A model generated the notes under the pieces. The model saw nothing but the letters and a program-made list of their open reading frames with translations. It was not told the origin of the DNA and ran no database searches. Position numbers and translations under genes: made by a program. Shown piece by piece: positions 1 to 8,903 of a DNA stretch of 64,000 bases. The stretch covers positions 57,675-121,674 of the forward strand of contig NZ_JAHBYD010000013.1 in the NCBI RefSeq assembly GCF_019636135.1, in the 5' to 3' direction. Origin of the DNA: Phenylobacterium sp. (GTDB taxonomy: Bacteria > Pseudomonadota > Alphaproteobacteria > Caulobacterales > Caulobacteraceae). The first letter of the stretch is position 1, and every line of letters starts with the position of its first letter.

Positions 1-211
1 CGGCCGCCCAGGCGACGGCCGCGAGCAGCAGGATCGCCAGCGGCCGGTCGCGTTCGGTCACCCTGAGCGCCGGCAGGCAGAGCAGCCCCGCCAGCGCCAC
101 CAGCGGCGCGAAGCCCAGGGGTCCCAGCCAGGCGAGCAGCGGCGTCAGCGCCGCGGCGCCCACGAGCACCCAGCCGCACCAAGCTCCCAGCCGGTCGCCC
201 GTCTCCGTCAT
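1..211 (-). CDS. N-terminal fragment of a membrane protein
   Basis: Partial gene cut by the window edge. Translating the minus strand from the ATG at 211 gives an open frame of 70 codons. After a short hydrophilic start (MTETGDRLGAW) it shows two hydrophobic segments (about residues 12-45 and 60-70) separated by a charged loop (RVTERDRP), so it is the start of a multi-span inner-membrane protein. The position downstream of gor and the hydrophobic pattern would fit an O-antigen-ligase-like or glycosyltransferase-like membrane protein, but the fragment is too short to assign. It is on the same strand as gor, 28 bases after its stop. Confidence 0.55.
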   Translation of the reverse strand, partial: MTETGDRLGAWCGWVLVGAAALTPLLAWLGPLGFAPLVALAGLLCLPALRVTERDRPLAILLLAAVAWAA

Positions 212-239
212 CGCGCCCCTGATAGGCGGCTTCGCGGCG

Positions 240-1622
240 CTAGGCCACCTGTCCCAGCGCCGGCGGGGCGTACTTCTCGCGCATGGTCACCAGTTCCTCG
301 GCCAGCGTCGGGTGGACCGCGCAGGTCGAGTCCCACTGCGGCTTGGTCACGCCCATCTTCAGCGCGATCGCCGCCATCTGGATGATCTCGCCGGCGTCCG
401 GCGCCACGACGTGGCAGCCCAGGATGCGCTCGGTCCCGCATTCCACCACCAGCTTGATCAGCGCCCGCTGCTGGCCGCCGTAGAAGGTCTCCTTCATCGG
501 CCGGAACTTGGAGAGGTAGATGTCGACCTTGCCGTAGCGGTGCCGCGCGTCGGCCTCCGACAGGCCCACCGAGCCGATCTGCGGCTGGGTGAAGACGGCC
601 GACGCCACCATCTCGTGGTCGAACGTCATCGGCGTGCCGTGGAACTCGGTGCGGGCGAAGGACTCGCCCTCGCGGATCGCCACCGGCGTCAGGTTGATGC
701 GGTCGGTGACGTCGCCTACGGCCCAGATGTTGTCGACGTTCGAGCGCGAGAATTCGTCCACCTTCACCGCCCCGTTGGCGGCCAGCTCGACGCCGGCGGC
801 CTCCAGGCCCAGCCCCTCGGTGTAGGGCTCGCGGCCCGTGGCGAACATGACCACGTCGCTCTCGCAGCTATGGCCGGTGTCGAAGTGGTTCACGATCCCC
901 GTGGCGGTCTTCTCCAGCTTGGTGTGCTGGCAGCCCAGCAGGATCCTGATCCCCGCCTGCTCCATCTCCTCGGCGATGTGCGCACGGATGTCGTCGTCGA
1001 AGCCGCGCAGCACGTTGGGGCCGCGATGGACCACCGTGGTGTCCACGCCCAGGCCCTTGAAGATGCCCGCGAATTCCAGCGCGATGTAGCCGCCGCCGGC
1101 GATGACGATCCGCTTCGGCAGCTCGGCCAGGTGGAAGGCCTCGTTGGAGGTGATGGCGTGCTCGACGCCCTCCAGTTCCTTCGGCATCCAGGGCCGCCCG
1201 CCGGTGGCGATCAGGATCTTCTTCGCCGTGACCGTCCGCTCGCCCTCGATCCCGACGGTGTGGCGGTCCTTCAGCACCGCCTTGCCGTGGAACAGCTCGG
1301 CGCCGGCGTTCTGCAGGTTTCGGACGTAGATGCCGGAAAGCCGGGCGATCTCCTTGTCCTTGGCCATCAGGAACGTAGGCCAGTCGAAGCGCGTGTCGCC
1401 GATCTCCCAGCCGTAGCCGCGGGCGGTATCGAAATGCTTCGAATATTCCGAGGCGTAGACCATGAACTTCTTGGGCACGCAGCCGCGGATCACGCAGGTG
1501 CCGCCGACGCGGTGCTCCTCGGCCACCGCCACCTTGGCGCCGGCGACCGCCGCCACCCGGGCCGCGCGCACGCCGCCCGATCCGGCGCCCAGGACGAAGA
1601 GGTCGTAATCGTAGTCCGCCAC
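240..1622 (-). CDS. gor: glutathione-disulfide reductase
   Basis: 460 residues, normal family length. Class I pyridine-nucleotide disulfide oxidoreductase that reduces oxidised glutathione with NADPH in the cytoplasm. Seen: FAD-binding GAGSGG at residues 12-17, redox-active disulfide C43-VIRG-C48 followed by VPKK, an NADPH-binding Rossmann motif (GGGYIALEF) near residue 175, and the C-terminal catalytic HPTLAEE with His about 437. The CVIRGC form of the redox loop (rather than CVNVGC) is the variant typical of plant, cyanobacterial and alphaproteobacterial enzymes. The gene lies 10 bases after rpiA on the same strand, so the two probably share a transcript; both support redox balance and the NADPH/pentose pathway. 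Confidence 0.95.
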   Translation of the reverse strand: MADYDYDLFVLGAGSGGVRAARVAAVAGAKVAVAEEHRVGGTCVIRGCVPKKFMVYASEYSKHFDTARGYGWEIGDTRFDWPTFLMAKDKEIARLSGIYVRNLQNAGAELFHGKAVLKDRHTVGIEGERTVTAKKILIATGGRPWMPKELEGVEHAITSNEAFHLAELPKRIVIAGGGYIALEFAGIFKGLGVDTTVVHRGPNVLRGFDDDIRAHIAEEMEQAGIRILLGCQHTKLEKTATGIVNHFDTGHSCESDVVMFATGREPYTEGLGLEAAGVELAANGAVKVDEFSRSNVDNIWAVGDVTDRINLTPVAIREGESFARTEFHGTPMTFDHEMVASAVFTQPQIGSVGLSEADARHRYGKVDIYLSKFRPMKETFYGGQQRALIKLVVECGTERILGCHVVAPDAGEIIQMAAIALKMGVTKPQWDSTCAVHPTLAEELVTMREKYAPPALGQVA

Positions 1623-1632
1623 CTGGCGTCTC

Positions 1633-2316
1633 CTAAGGTTCCAGCTCGACGATACCGCTCGCCGTGCCGATCAGGGCCCTGTCGGCCAGGTCGAGGAAGA
1701 GGCCGTGGTCGACCACGCCGGTGACGCTCTTCAGCGCCGCCGCCAGGGCCGCCGGCTCCTCGATCCGCCCGCAGGGCGCGTCATAGATAAGGTTGCCGCC
1801 GTCGGTTCTCACCGGCTGGCCGTCCTTGCGGCGCAGGCTGGGCACGACGCCGAGGTCGAACTCGGCCAGCACGTCGCAGATGCGGGCCTGCACGGTCCTG
1901 TGCCCGAACGCGACCACCTCGATCGGCAGGGCGAACTTCCCCAGCGTTTCCACACGCTTGGCGGCGTCGGCGATCACGACGCACGACTTCGAGGCCTCCC
2001 ACACCAGCTTTTCGCGCAGCAGCGCTCCGCCGCCGCCCTTGATCAGCGACAGCCCCGGCCCGATCTCGTCGGCGCCGTCGACGGTGAGGTCGATGCCCCG
2101 GGTCTCGCCCAGTTCGCCCAGCCGGACGCCCAGGCCCGACGCCAGGTCCGCCGTCGCCTGCGAGGTCGGCACGCCCACGATGTCCAGCCTCCGCGCCGCC
2201 AGGGCGCGCACGAACCAGGCCGCCGTCGACCCGGTGCCCAGGCCCACCACCATGCCGCTCTCGACGAGCGCCGCGGCGGCCTCGCCGGCCGCGCGCTTCT
2301 GGGCGTCAGCGTCCAC
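1633..2316 (-). CDS. rpiA: ribose-5-phosphate isomerase A
   Basis: 227 residues, full length for RpiA. Interconverts ribose 5-phosphate and ribulose 5-phosphate in the non-oxidative pentose phosphate pathway. Seen: phosphate-binding GLGTGSTA at residues 25-32, the catalytic region VDGADEIGPGLSLIKGGGG around residues 79-97, and the C-terminal subunit-contact region. It is the first gene of an rpiA-gor pair. The 495 bases upstream, before the glmU stop, are filled by two inverted-repeat elements, so its promoter must lie within or at the edge of repeat DNA. Confidence 0.95.
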   Translation of the reverse strand: MDADAQKRAAGEAAAALVESGMVVGLGTGSTAAWFVRALAARRLDIVGVPTSQATADLASGLGVRLGELGETRGIDLTVDGADEIGPGLSLIKGGGGALLREKLVWEASKSCVVIADAAKRVETLGKFALPIEVVAFGHRTVQARICDVLAEFDLGVVPSLRRKDGQPVRTDGGNLIYDAPCGRIEEPAALAAALKSVTGVVDHGLFLDLADRALIGTASGIVELEP

Positions 2317-2337
2317 TCATCCCTCCCCTTCAGGGCA

Positions 2338-2668
2338 GGGCAATCGCATATGGCATGTAGGCGGCTTGTCCGCCCGATTCATGAACCGCAGAGATCGCGG
2401 AGATGCGCAGAGAAGCTCTTCCACGATTGTCATCCCGGTTTCGCCGCAGGCGAAGACCGGGACCCAACCATCCGGTGCTCTGAGGTTGTTATCTGGCCCC
2501 GCTCGCCGGGGGCCGGCCCCCAACCATCGACGCACCGGAGGGTTGGGTCCCGGTCTTGGGCTACGCCCAAACCGGGATGACAAACGGGGAAAGCCTCCGC
2601 GTATCTCCGCGATCTCTGCGGTTTGACTGACGGCCTTTCGGCCGCCCACAAGCCATATGCGATTGCCC
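2338..2668. repeat. nested inverted repeat, full copy A (331 bp)
   Basis: Non-coding, between glmU and rpiA. Three inverted layers sit one inside another. Outer arms 2338-2358 / 2648-2668 contain GGGCAATCGCATATGG and pair with one mismatch. Middle arms about 2384-2411 / 2595-2624 contain ACCGCAGAGATCGCGGAGA. Inner arms about 2426-2469 / 2541-2584 contain TGTCATCCCGG...GGGACCCAACC. A short innermost pair TCCGGTGC / GCACCGGA lies at 2471-2478 / 2532-2539. The inner arms can themselves fold as hairpins. A near-identical copy in the same orientation lies at 20410-20739, and partial copies at 12867, 24634 and 46515. Confidence 0.9.
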
Positions 2669-2796
2669 TCCCCTTCAGGGGAGGGACAGGCGCCACAGGC
2701 GCCAGGGTGGGGAAAACCAGGCCAGGGCGAGGAGGATCGAGGTCTCCCCACCCTGCTCGCCTGCGGCGAGCTTTCCCTCCCCTGAAGGGGAGGGAT
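2666..2796. repeat. inverted repeat with CCTCCCCTTCAGGGGAGG ends
   Basis: Directly adjoins nested repeat copy A. Both ends carry the short palindrome CCCTCCCCTTCAGGGGAGGG (2666-2687 and its complement 2773-2794), with further pairing between GGTGGGGA near 2708 and TCTCCCCACC near 2745. Its right end abuts the stop codon of glmU, where it could act as a transcription terminator. A shorter palindrome of similar sequence (ACCTCCCCCGCTGCGCAGGG) precedes gph at 6552. Confidence 0.8.
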
Positions 2797-2810
2797 GAGT
2801 GCGCGTCCGC

Positions 2811-4163
2811 TCATTTGCCCTTCGCCTTCCTCGCGCCCATGACCTCGCGGAAACGCGCCGCCCAGCCGGCCTTCTCCACCTGCTGGCCGCGACCGAGCGC
2901 GAGCGCGTCGGGCGCCACATCCTTTGTGATCACCGAGCCCGAGCCGGTGTAGGCGCCCGCCCCGATCGTCACCGGCGCCACCAGCGCGGAGTTGGAGCCC
3001 ACGAAGGCGCCCTCGCCCACGTGGGTGTCGTATTTGAAGAAGCCGTCGTAGTTGCAGAAGATCGTGCCGGCGCCGATGTTCGCGCCCGCGCCCACGCTGC
3101 CGTCGCCCAGATACGAGAGGTGGTTGGCCTTGGCGCCCCGGCCTACCGCGACCTTCTTCACCTCCACGAAGTTGCCGATGTGGGCGTGCTCGCCGATGTC
3201 GGCGCCGGGCCGCAGCCGCGCGTACGGCCCGATCAGGGCGCCCTCGCGCACCACGCAGCCCTCCAGGTGGCTGAAGGCGCGGATCACCGCGGCCGTCTCC
3301 ACCTTCACCCCCGGCGCGAAGACCACGTAGGGCTCGACCACCGCCCCCGGAGCGACCTGCGTGTCCCAGGCGAAGTAGACGGTGTCCGGCCCCGTCATCT
3401 GCACGCCCTCGGCCAGGAAGAACGCCCGGCGGCGCTTCTGGAACTCGGCCTCGGCCTGGGCGAGCTGCATCGGGGTGTCGGCGCCCATGACCGACGACTC
3501 CGGCGCGACGTGCGCGCGGACCATCGCCTCCTCGTGGACGGCCTCGGCCACGATGTCGGTGAGGAAGTACTCGTTTTTCGGGTTGTCGTTCCTCACGTTG
3601 GCGAGCCAGCGGAACAGGTCCGCTCGCCCCGCCAGGTACATGCCGGCGTTGCAGGTCCTCACCGCCTTCACCTCGTCGCTGGCCTGGCTGGGCTCGACGA
3701 TGCGCATCACGTGCCCGCCCGCGCCGCGCAGCACGCGGCCGTAGAGCAGCGGGTCCACCGGCTCGAACGCCATCAGCGCCAGCGCCGCGTCCTTGGCCCG
3801 CAGGTTGAACAGCGGCTCCAGGTCCTGCGCGGTCAGGAGCGGGCAGTCGCCGTTCACCACCAGCACGTCGCCGTCGAAGTCGGCCAGCGCGCCCTTCGCA
3901 CAGAGCACCGCGTGGCCGGTGCCCTGCGGCGGGTCCTGCACGACGATGGCGTCTTCGCCCAGCCGCGCCACCACGAGCTCGCGCACCGCCGGGCTGTGAT
4001 TGCCGACGACCACGTGGATACGCTCGCACCCGGCCGCCTGCACGGTGTCGATCACGCGGTCCAGCAGGCTGCGCCCGCCCACCGTGTGCAGCACCTTCGG
4101 CAACCTGGACTTCATCCGCGTGCCCTGGCCGGCGGCCATGATCACGGCGGCTCTGGCGGTCAT
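2811..4163 (-). CDS. glmU: bifunctional UDP-GlcNAc pyrophosphorylase / glucosamine-1-P acetyltransferase
   Basis: 450 residues. Cytoplasmic enzyme making UDP-N-acetylglucosamine for peptidoglycan and LPS: the C-terminal domain acetylates glucosamine 1-phosphate and the N-terminal domain transfers uridyl. Seen: nucleotide-binding [14 protein letters not shown] at residues 10-23, a Rossmann uridyltransferase half to about residue 235, then a left-handed parallel beta-helix with repeated hexapeptides, including [20 protein letters not shown] and NHLSYLGD. Divergent from the M28 peptidase gene at 4275, with a 111-base shared promoter region. Confidence 0.96.
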   Translation of the reverse strand: MTARAAVIMAAGQGTRMKSRLPKVLHTVGGRSLLDRVIDTVQAAGCERIHVVVGNHSPAVRELVVARLGEDAIVVQDPPQGTGHAVLCAKGALADFDGDVLVVNGDCPLLTAQDLEPLFNLRAKDAALALMAFEPVDPLLYGRVLRGAGGHVMRIVEPSQASDEVKAVRTCNAGMYLAGRADLFRWLANVRNDNPKNEYFLTDIVAEAVHEEAMVRAHVAPESSVMGADTPMQLAQAEAEFQKRRRAFFLAEGVQMTGPDTVYFAWDTQVAPGAVVEPYVVFAPGVKVETAAVIRAFSHLEGCVVREGALIGPYARLRPGADIGEHAHIGNFVEVKKVAVGRGAKANHLSYLGDGSVGAGANIGAGTIFCNYDGFFKYDTHVGEGAFVGSNSALVAPVTIGAGAYTGSGSVITKDVAPDALALGRGQQVEKAGWAARFREVMGARKAKGK

Positions 4164-4274
4164 TCGGCGCTCCCCACGGACAATGCGAGTCTTCGTTCCC
4201 CTCCCCGCTTAGCAAGCCTTGTGGCGGGGCGCGACTAGGGGATAGCGTCCCGGCCTTCTGGTCGGGGAATCTCC

Positions 4275-6533
4275 ATGGAATCTCGTTCGCGTCTGGCCGC
4301 CCTCTTCGCCGCCACGGCCCTCGTCGCCCTCGCGCCCGCCGCCGCCCGATCGGCCGACGCCGCGCTGGAGGCGAAGTTCGACGGCATGATCGACAACGCC
4401 GAGATGGGCGGCTGGCTCAAGACCATGGCGGCCGAGCCGAACCACGTGGGCAGCGCCCACAACAAGCTGAACGCCGAGATGACGCTCAGCCAGTTCAGGA
4501 GCTGGGGCTGGGACGCGAAGATCGAGACCTTCATGGTCCTCTACCCGACGCCGAAGACGGTGGCGCTGGAGCTGGTCAGCGGCCCCGGCGCGCCATTCAG
4601 GGCGACGCTGACCGAGGCCCCGGTCCCGGGCGACGAGACCTCGACGCGGATCAGGGACGAGCTGCCGGCCTACGTCGCCTTCCAGGGCGACGGCGACGTC
4701 ACGGCCCCGCTGGTCTACGTGAACTACGGCATGCCGGCCGACTACGACGCGCTCGAGCGCCTGGGCGTCTCGGTGAAGGGCAAGATCGTGATCGCCCGCT
4801 ACGGCGGCGGCTGGCGCGGGCTCAAGCCCAAGCTGGCGCAGGAGCACGGCGCGGTCGGCGCGATCATCTATTCCGACCCGCGCGACGACGGCTACGCCAC
4901 CGACGACGTCTATCCGAAGGGCCCGGCGCGCCCGCCGCAGGGCTTCCAGCGCGGCTCGGTGGCCGACATGACGCTGTTCCCCGGCGACCCCTCGACGCCC
5001 GGCTACGGCTCGACCAAGGACGCCAGGCGGCTCACCCGCGAGGAGAGCCCGGCGGTCCTGAAGATCCCTGTCCTGCCGATCGGCTACGGCGACGCCGAGG
5101 TGCTGCTGAGGTCGCTGGACGGCCCGGTGGCGCCGGCCAGCTTCCGCGGCGCGCTGCCGATCACCTATCATGTGGGCGGCGCGGCCGGCGGCCAGGTCCA
5201 CATCAAGGTCGACTCCGACTGGAGCCTGAAGCCGGCCTACAACGTCGTCGCCACCCTGAAGGGCCGCGAGAGGCCGGACGAATGGATCATGCGCGGCAAC
5301 CACCGCGACGGCTGGGTGTTCGGCGCCACCGACCCGCTGGCCGGCCACGTGGCCATGATGGGCGAGGCCAAGGCGCTGGGCGCCCTGGTCAAGGCCGGCT
5401 GGAAGCCCCGGCGCACCATCGTCTACACGAGCTGGGACGCCGAGGAGCCGATGCTGCTGGGCTCCACCGAATGGGCCGAGACCCACGCCGCGGAGCTGAA
5501 GAGGAAGGGGCTCGTCTACATCAACTCCGACACCAACGGCCGCGGCTTCCTGGGCGTCGGCGGCAGCCACTCGCTGCAGCACTTCGTCAACGAGGTCGCC
5601 GCCGACGTGAAGGACCCGCAGACCGGCGTGTCGGTCCGCGACCGCCTGCGCGCGGGCCTGGCCGTGGCCGGCGTCGAACAGGCCGGCAACCCGCGCGCCG
5701 CCGCGCTGGGCAAGATCGCCGCCGATCCGGCGAAGGACCTGCCGATCGAGGCCCTGGGCTCGGGGTCGGACTACTCCGCCTTCCTGCAGAACCTCGGGCT
5801 GGCGACGCTGAACCTCGGCTTCTACGGCGAGGGCGAGTCGGGGGGCGTCTACCACTCGGCCTACGACACCTACGAACACCACAGCCGCTTTGTGGACCCG
5901 GGCCACGCCTACGCCGGCGCGCTGGCCAAGGTCACCGGGCGCCTCGTGATGCGCATGGCCGACGCGGAGACGCCGGTGCAGCGCTACGGCGACTTCGCCG
6001 ACACGGTCGCCGGCTACCTCGACGAGGTGAAGAAGCTGGCCGACGCCAAGCGTGACGAGGCCACCGCCCGCGCCCGCCTGCTGGCGGCCGGCGCCTACAA
6101 GCTGGCCGACGACCCGACGCTCCCGCGCGGCGATCCCGCGCCGCTCGCGCCCTCCCCGCGCCTGGACTTCGCCCCGCTGGACGGCGCGGTCGCGAAGCTA
6201 AAGGCCAGCGCCGCGGCCTTCGACACGGCCCTGGCGGCCAGGGGCGCGAGCCTGACGCCGGCCCAGAGGAAGAAGCTGGACGCCGCCCTGCTCGGCCAGG
6301 AACAGCGGCTGCTGCGCGACAAGGGCCTGCCCTTCCGCCCCTGGTACAAGAACATGATCTACGCGCCGGGCCGCTTCACCGGCTACGGCGCCAAGACCCT
6401 GCCGGGCGTGCGCGAGGCCATCGAGGAGCGCCGCTTCGACGACGCCACGGCCTACGTCGCCCTCACCGCCGAAGCCCTGAACGACTACTCGGCCGGCCTC
6501 GACGCCGCCACCGCGGTGGTCAATGGCGGCTAG
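4275..6533 (+). CDS. secreted M28-family zinc peptidase (glutamate carboxypeptidase II-like)
   Basis: 752 residues. An N-terminal signal peptide (about residues 1-26, ending AARSADA) exports it. Domain order is that of the GCPII / transferrin-receptor family: a peptidase half, a protease-associated insert (about residues 110-290), the M28 zinc core, and a C-terminal helical dimerisation domain (about residues 600-740). Zinc ligands can be placed: H343 (NHRD), D353, E390/E391 (WDAEEP), D419 (NSDTNG) and H527 (YHSAYD). All are present, so it should be an active co-catalytic zinc carboxypeptidase or aminopeptidase cleaving peptides in the periplasm. Substrate unknown. Transcribed alone toward gph. 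Confidence 0.9.
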   Translation: MESRSRLAALFAATALVALAPAAARSADAALEAKFDGMIDNAEMGGWLKTMAAEPNHVGSAHNKLNAEMTLSQFRSWGWDAKIETFMVLYPTPKTVALELVSGPGAPFRATLTEAPVPGDETSTRIRDELPAYVAFQGDGDVTAPLVYVNYGMPADYDALERLGVSVKGKIVIARYGGGWRGLKPKLAQEHGAVGAIIYSDPRDDGYATDDVYPKGPARPPQGFQRGSVADMTLFPGDPSTPGYGSTKDARRLTREESPAVLKIPVLPIGYGDAEVLLRSLDGPVAPASFRGALPITYHVGGAAGGQVHIKVDSDWSLKPAYNVVATLKGRERPDEWIMRGNHRDGWVFGATDPLAGHVAMMGEAKALGALVKAGWKPRRTIVYTSWDAEEPMLLGSTEWAETHAAELKRKGLVYINSDTNGRGFLGVGGSHSLQHFVNEVAADVKDPQTGVSVRDRLRAGLAVAGVEQAGNPRAAALGKIAADPAKDLPIEALGSGSDYSAFLQNLGLATLNLGFYGEGESGGVYHSAYDTYEHHSRFVDPGHAYAGALAKVTGRLVMRMADAETPVQRYGDFADTVAGYLDEVKKLADAKRDEATARARLLAAGAYKLADDPTLPRGDPAPLAPSPRLDFAPLDGAVAKLKASAAAFDTALAARGASLTPAQRKKLDAALLGQEQRLLRDKGLPFRPWYKNMIYAPGRFTGYGAKTLPGVREAIEERRFDDATAYVALTAEALNDYSAGLDAATAVVNGG

Positions 6534-6581
6534 AACGGCCTCAGACGCCGCGTACCTCCCCCGCTGCGCAGGGGAGGTTCG

Positions 6582-7274
6582 ATGAACCGGCCGCTGGCGG
6601 GCGTCACGGTCGCCTTCGACCTCGACGGGACGCTGGTCGACACGGCCCCGGACCTGATCGGGACGCTCAACCACCTGCTGGTCGAGGACGGGCTGCCCGC
6701 CCTGCCCCTCGACCAGGCGCGGCCGTTCATCGGCCACGGCGCGCGGCATCTGATCAGGCTGGGCTTCCAGGCCGCCGGCCAGACGCTGCACCCCGCCCGC
6801 CTCGAGCAGATGTTCGAGCGGTTCATCCCGCACTACCGCGACCGGATCGCCGAGGAGAGCCGGCCCTTCCCCGGCTGCGAGGCCGCCCTCGACGGCCTGG
6901 CGGCCAGGGGCGCGACGCTGTGCGTCTGCACCAACAAGCCCTCGGACCTCTCGGAAGCCCTCCTCGGCCAGCTCGGCCTGGCGTCCCGTTTCGCCGCCAT
7001 CGTCGGCCCCGACCGCGCGGCGGCGCCCAAGCCCGACGCCGCCCACATGCAGGCCGCCGTCGCCGCCGCCGGCGGCGACATCGCCCGCGCGATCCTGGTC
7101 GGCGATTCGGGGACCGACGCGGGCGCGGCGCGCGCCGCGGGCGCCGGCCTCATCCTCGTCGCCTTCGGCTACACCGAGATCCCCGCCGCCGACCTGAACC
7201 CCGACGCCCTCATCGCCCACTACGACGAACTGCCGGCGGCCTGCCTGCGGCTGATGGGCGCTTGCGACGCCTGA
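6582..7274 (+). CDS. gph: phosphoglycolate phosphatase, HAD superfamily
   Basis: 230 residues. HAD hydrolase with the nucleophile motif DLDGT at residues 13-17, motif II in CTNKPS, motif III Lys in PKPDA, and motif IV VGDSGTD. It removes phosphate from 2-phosphoglycolate, a product of DNA 3' end repair. A HAD phosphatase with another small substrate cannot be excluded. The start ATG at 6582 follows a short palindrome (CCTCCCCCGCTGCGCAGGGGAGG) whose right arm supplies the Shine-Dalgarno GGGGAGG; folding of that hairpin could mask the ribosome site. Confidence 0.88.
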   Translation: MNRPLAGVTVAFDLDGTLVDTAPDLIGTLNHLLVEDGLPALPLDQARPFIGHGARHLIRLGFQAAGQTLHPARLEQMFERFIPHYRDRIAEESRPFPGCEAALDGLAARGATLCVCTNKPSDLSEALLGQLGLASRFAAIVGPDRAAAPKPDAAHMQAAVAAAGGDIARAILVGDSGTDAGAARAAGAGLILVAFGYTEIPAADLNPDALIAHYDELPAACLRLMGACDA

Positions 7275-7419
7275 GCGGGTCGGCTATAGCCCCCGCCTTC
7301 CGCCGCGCCGTCAGGCGAAGCGGAGGCCGGTTCGCCGCCCGGACGGCGCGCCGGTCAGAGCAAGAGCGCGAATTCCGGGCGCAGGAGTGGGACCACGCCT
7401 GCTGAACGCGCTCGGATAT

Positions 7420-7494
7420 GGATGCGTAGCTCAGCGGGAGAGCACCTCGTTCACACCGAGGGGGTCACAGGTTCAATCCCTGTCGCATCCACCA
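7420..7494 (+). tRNA. tRNA-Val(CAC)
   Basis: 75 nucleotides with encoded 3' CCA. Acceptor stem GGATGCG pairs with CGCATCC, anticodon stem CCTCG/CGAGG encloses loop TTCACAC giving anticodon CAC (reads GTG valine codons), and the T arm contains GGTTCAATCCC. It stands between the housekeeping gene gph and a block of accessory genes, a usual insertion point for mobile DNA, but I found no duplicate of its 3' end nearby. Confidence 0.95.
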
Positions 7495-7668
7495 TCCCGT
7501 CCAGCCCGTTCGCAAGGCTGGTTTTCCCAGGCAAGTCACCCCGGCAATTCCCGTTGGTTACACACCAACGGGCCGCATCCGCGCGTCTCTGCACTCAGGG
7601 GATCGCGGCCTTTCGGCCGGTTCTTCGCCCCGCGTCTCTCGACCGCTTCCGAAAGTGTAGGCTTGTCC

Positions 7669-7724
7669 ACTATGTCATTATACAGCATATGTCTCTTGAC
7701 GACATAGCCCATCGGAGCCATATC
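7669..7724 (+). promoter_or_regulatory. promoter and probable operator of tumE-tumA
   Basis: A TTGACG -35 box at 7696-7701, a 17-base spacer and a CATATC -10 box at 7719-7724. The predicted start falls at about 7730, on or next to the tumE ATG, and no Shine-Dalgarno is present, so the mRNA may be leaderless. TATGTC occurs at 7671 and 7688, and its complement GACATA at 7701, overlapping the -35 box. CTATGTC/GACATAG (7670-7676/7701-7707) form an inverted pair suited to repression by the antitoxin. Upstream, a CCCGTTGGT/ACCAACGGG hairpin (about 7551-7574) may terminate the tRNA transcript. Confidence 0.55.
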
Positions 7725-7729
7725 GTCTT

Positions 7730-8023
7730 ATGGCGTCGGCAGAGCTGATCTTCCATTCCAAGCGTGTCCATGACGATGGCGCGATCGCGGAGCTCAAGAT
7801 CTGGGTCCTGTCGGAGCCGGTCGTCGGGTCAACCCATCGATTGAAGTACTCGCTCTACTACGGGCGGGCCGGCGAACGGCTGGTCGGCTACGACAACGAG
7901 CGCGGCAAGGGCGACCATCGCCACTATGGCGACCAGGAAGAGGCCTACGCATTCACTTCGGTTGAGCAGTTGACGGCGGACTTCGAGGCGGATGTGGCGA
8001 AGCTGAGAGGCGACAAGACATGA
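7730..8023 (+). CDS. tumE: TumE-family toxin (DUF6516)
   Basis: 97 residues. Resembles the TumE/DUF6516 toxin family: an acidic-aromatic body with conserved LKYSLYYG, GYDNERGKGDHRH and a C-terminal EQLTADFEADV helix. The partner gene overlaps by four bases (ATGA), giving a toxin-antitoxin operon with the toxin first, the order known for TumE-TumA. The biochemical activity of the toxin is not evident from sequence. The DNA is less GC-rich than flanking genes, in line with acquisition after tRNA-Val. Confidence 0.72.
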   Translation: MASAELIFHSKRVHDDGAIAELKIWVLSEPVVGSTHRLKYSLYYGRAGERLVGYDNERGKGDHRHYGDQEEAYAFTSVEQLTADFEADVAKLRGDKT

Positions 8024-8370
8024 GCGATGAGATCAAAATCCGGGTCGGCGGCGCGCTGAAGGACGATTTGGCGGCCTTCACGCGTGCTTGGAAGCGGATC
8101 GAGGCCGGCGACCAGCAACAGGAGCGCATCCTCTCATTCGAGAGCTGGGAAGGCTTGGCTTCGGTGTTGACGGGCGAGCGCTACCGGCTGCTGCGCCACC
8201 TGCACGCCCATCCCGCAAAGTCCGTGAACGCGCTCGCCCAGTCACTGCGTCGCCAGTACCGCCGGGTCCATGAAGACGTCAGCGTCCTGGAGCGGGCCGG
8301 ATTGATCGACCGCAGCGGCGGAGAGGTCCGCACGACCGCCGACAAGCTCAGCGCCGTCGTCGTGCTCTGA
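8020..8370 (+). CDS. tumA: TumA-like winged-helix antitoxin
   Basis: 116 residues. A winged helix-turn-helix lies in residues 45-110 (GERYRLLRHLHAHPAKSVNA, then LRRQYRRVHEDVSVLERAGL), the HVO_A0114-type DNA-binding family to which TumA antitoxins belong. It should neutralise TumE and repress their shared promoter through the TATGTC/GACATA sites at 7671-7707. Its ATG overlaps the tumE stop. It faces the minus-strand stress genes; this is the only convergent junction in the window without an inverted repeat. Confidence 0.72.
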   Translation: MSDEIKIRVGGALKDDLAAFTRAWKRIEAGDQQQERILSFESWEGLASVLTGERYRLLRHLHAHPAKSVNALAQSLRRQYRRVHEDVSVLERAGLIDRSGGEVRTTADKLSAVVVL

Positions 8371-8539
8371 CCGGCCCGTCGTCCGTCGCCTTTCTCACAC
8401 ATCAGCGCGGTTGATGGTCACCACGCGCTGCCAACTTGGCCCGGCCGGGGCGGCCGGACGGTGCGGCGGCGCCGCCGTCGCCTCGCGCCAACAGGTTGAG
8501 CCTTCCTCCAGCAGCATCATGAGCTCCGGTTGCCGGTCG

Positions 8540-8899
8540 CTACGGAGCCGACACCCAGGCCCGGGCTTGTTCAAGCTCGCCCGGCCCGAAGATCTTCAGC
8601 TCGGCGTGCGTCATGAACTTGCCGAGATAGCTCACCGACCGGATCCAGGCGCTGTCGGCGACGATGGCCACCCGCGTCACCTGCCTCGCCAGGGCCGGCC
8701 CCACGCGGATGTCCGTCCAGAGGGCGGCGGGCTCGATGCCGGTGAAGTGCTCGATCCGCTCCAGAAGGCGGGTCTTGTCATTGTGCTCGATGTCCGCGCG
8801 CAGGTCTTCGAAGCAGGCGCGCAGCTCGGCGTCCGTGACCTTGCCGCGCACGGTGATCTCCACGACGGCGCTGTCGGGCCCGGTCGAATAGCCGATCAT
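8540..8899 (-). CDS. SpoIIAA-like STAS/SEC14-fold protein
   Basis: 119 residues from the ATG at 8899, chosen because GGAG lies 8 bases upstream and because family members start just before the first beta strand; an in-frame ATG at 8968 would add 23 unlikely residues. The sequence pattern (VVEITVRGKVTDAELRACFE, then KTRLLERIEHFTGI, then RVAIVADSAW) is that of the SpoIIAA-like/DUF3478 STAS family, small cytosolic proteins of uncertain role, often in stress gene sets. It follows the truncated DUF2945 gene and overlaps the end of that reading frame closely. Confidence 0.7.
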   Translation of the reverse strand: MIGYSTGPDSAVVEITVRGKVTDAELRACFEDLRADIEHNDKTRLLERIEHFTGIEPAALWTDIRVGPALARQVTRVAIVADSAWIRSVSYLGKFMTHAELKIFGPGELEQARAWVSAP

Positions 8900-8903
8900 C
8901 AGC

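Noticed and set aside
312..1724. Long plus-strand frames opposite gor, glmU, cysI, ppc and the hybrid kinase
   Set aside because: Antisense shadows of high-GC coding sequence; products are Arg/Ala/Gly/His-rich with no recognisable motifs.
2430..2696. Open frames of 80-90 codons inside the nested repeat (also at 20502-20780)
   Set aside because: Both copies carry matching frames on both strands because the DNA is palindromic; there is no ribosome site and the products are low-complexity.
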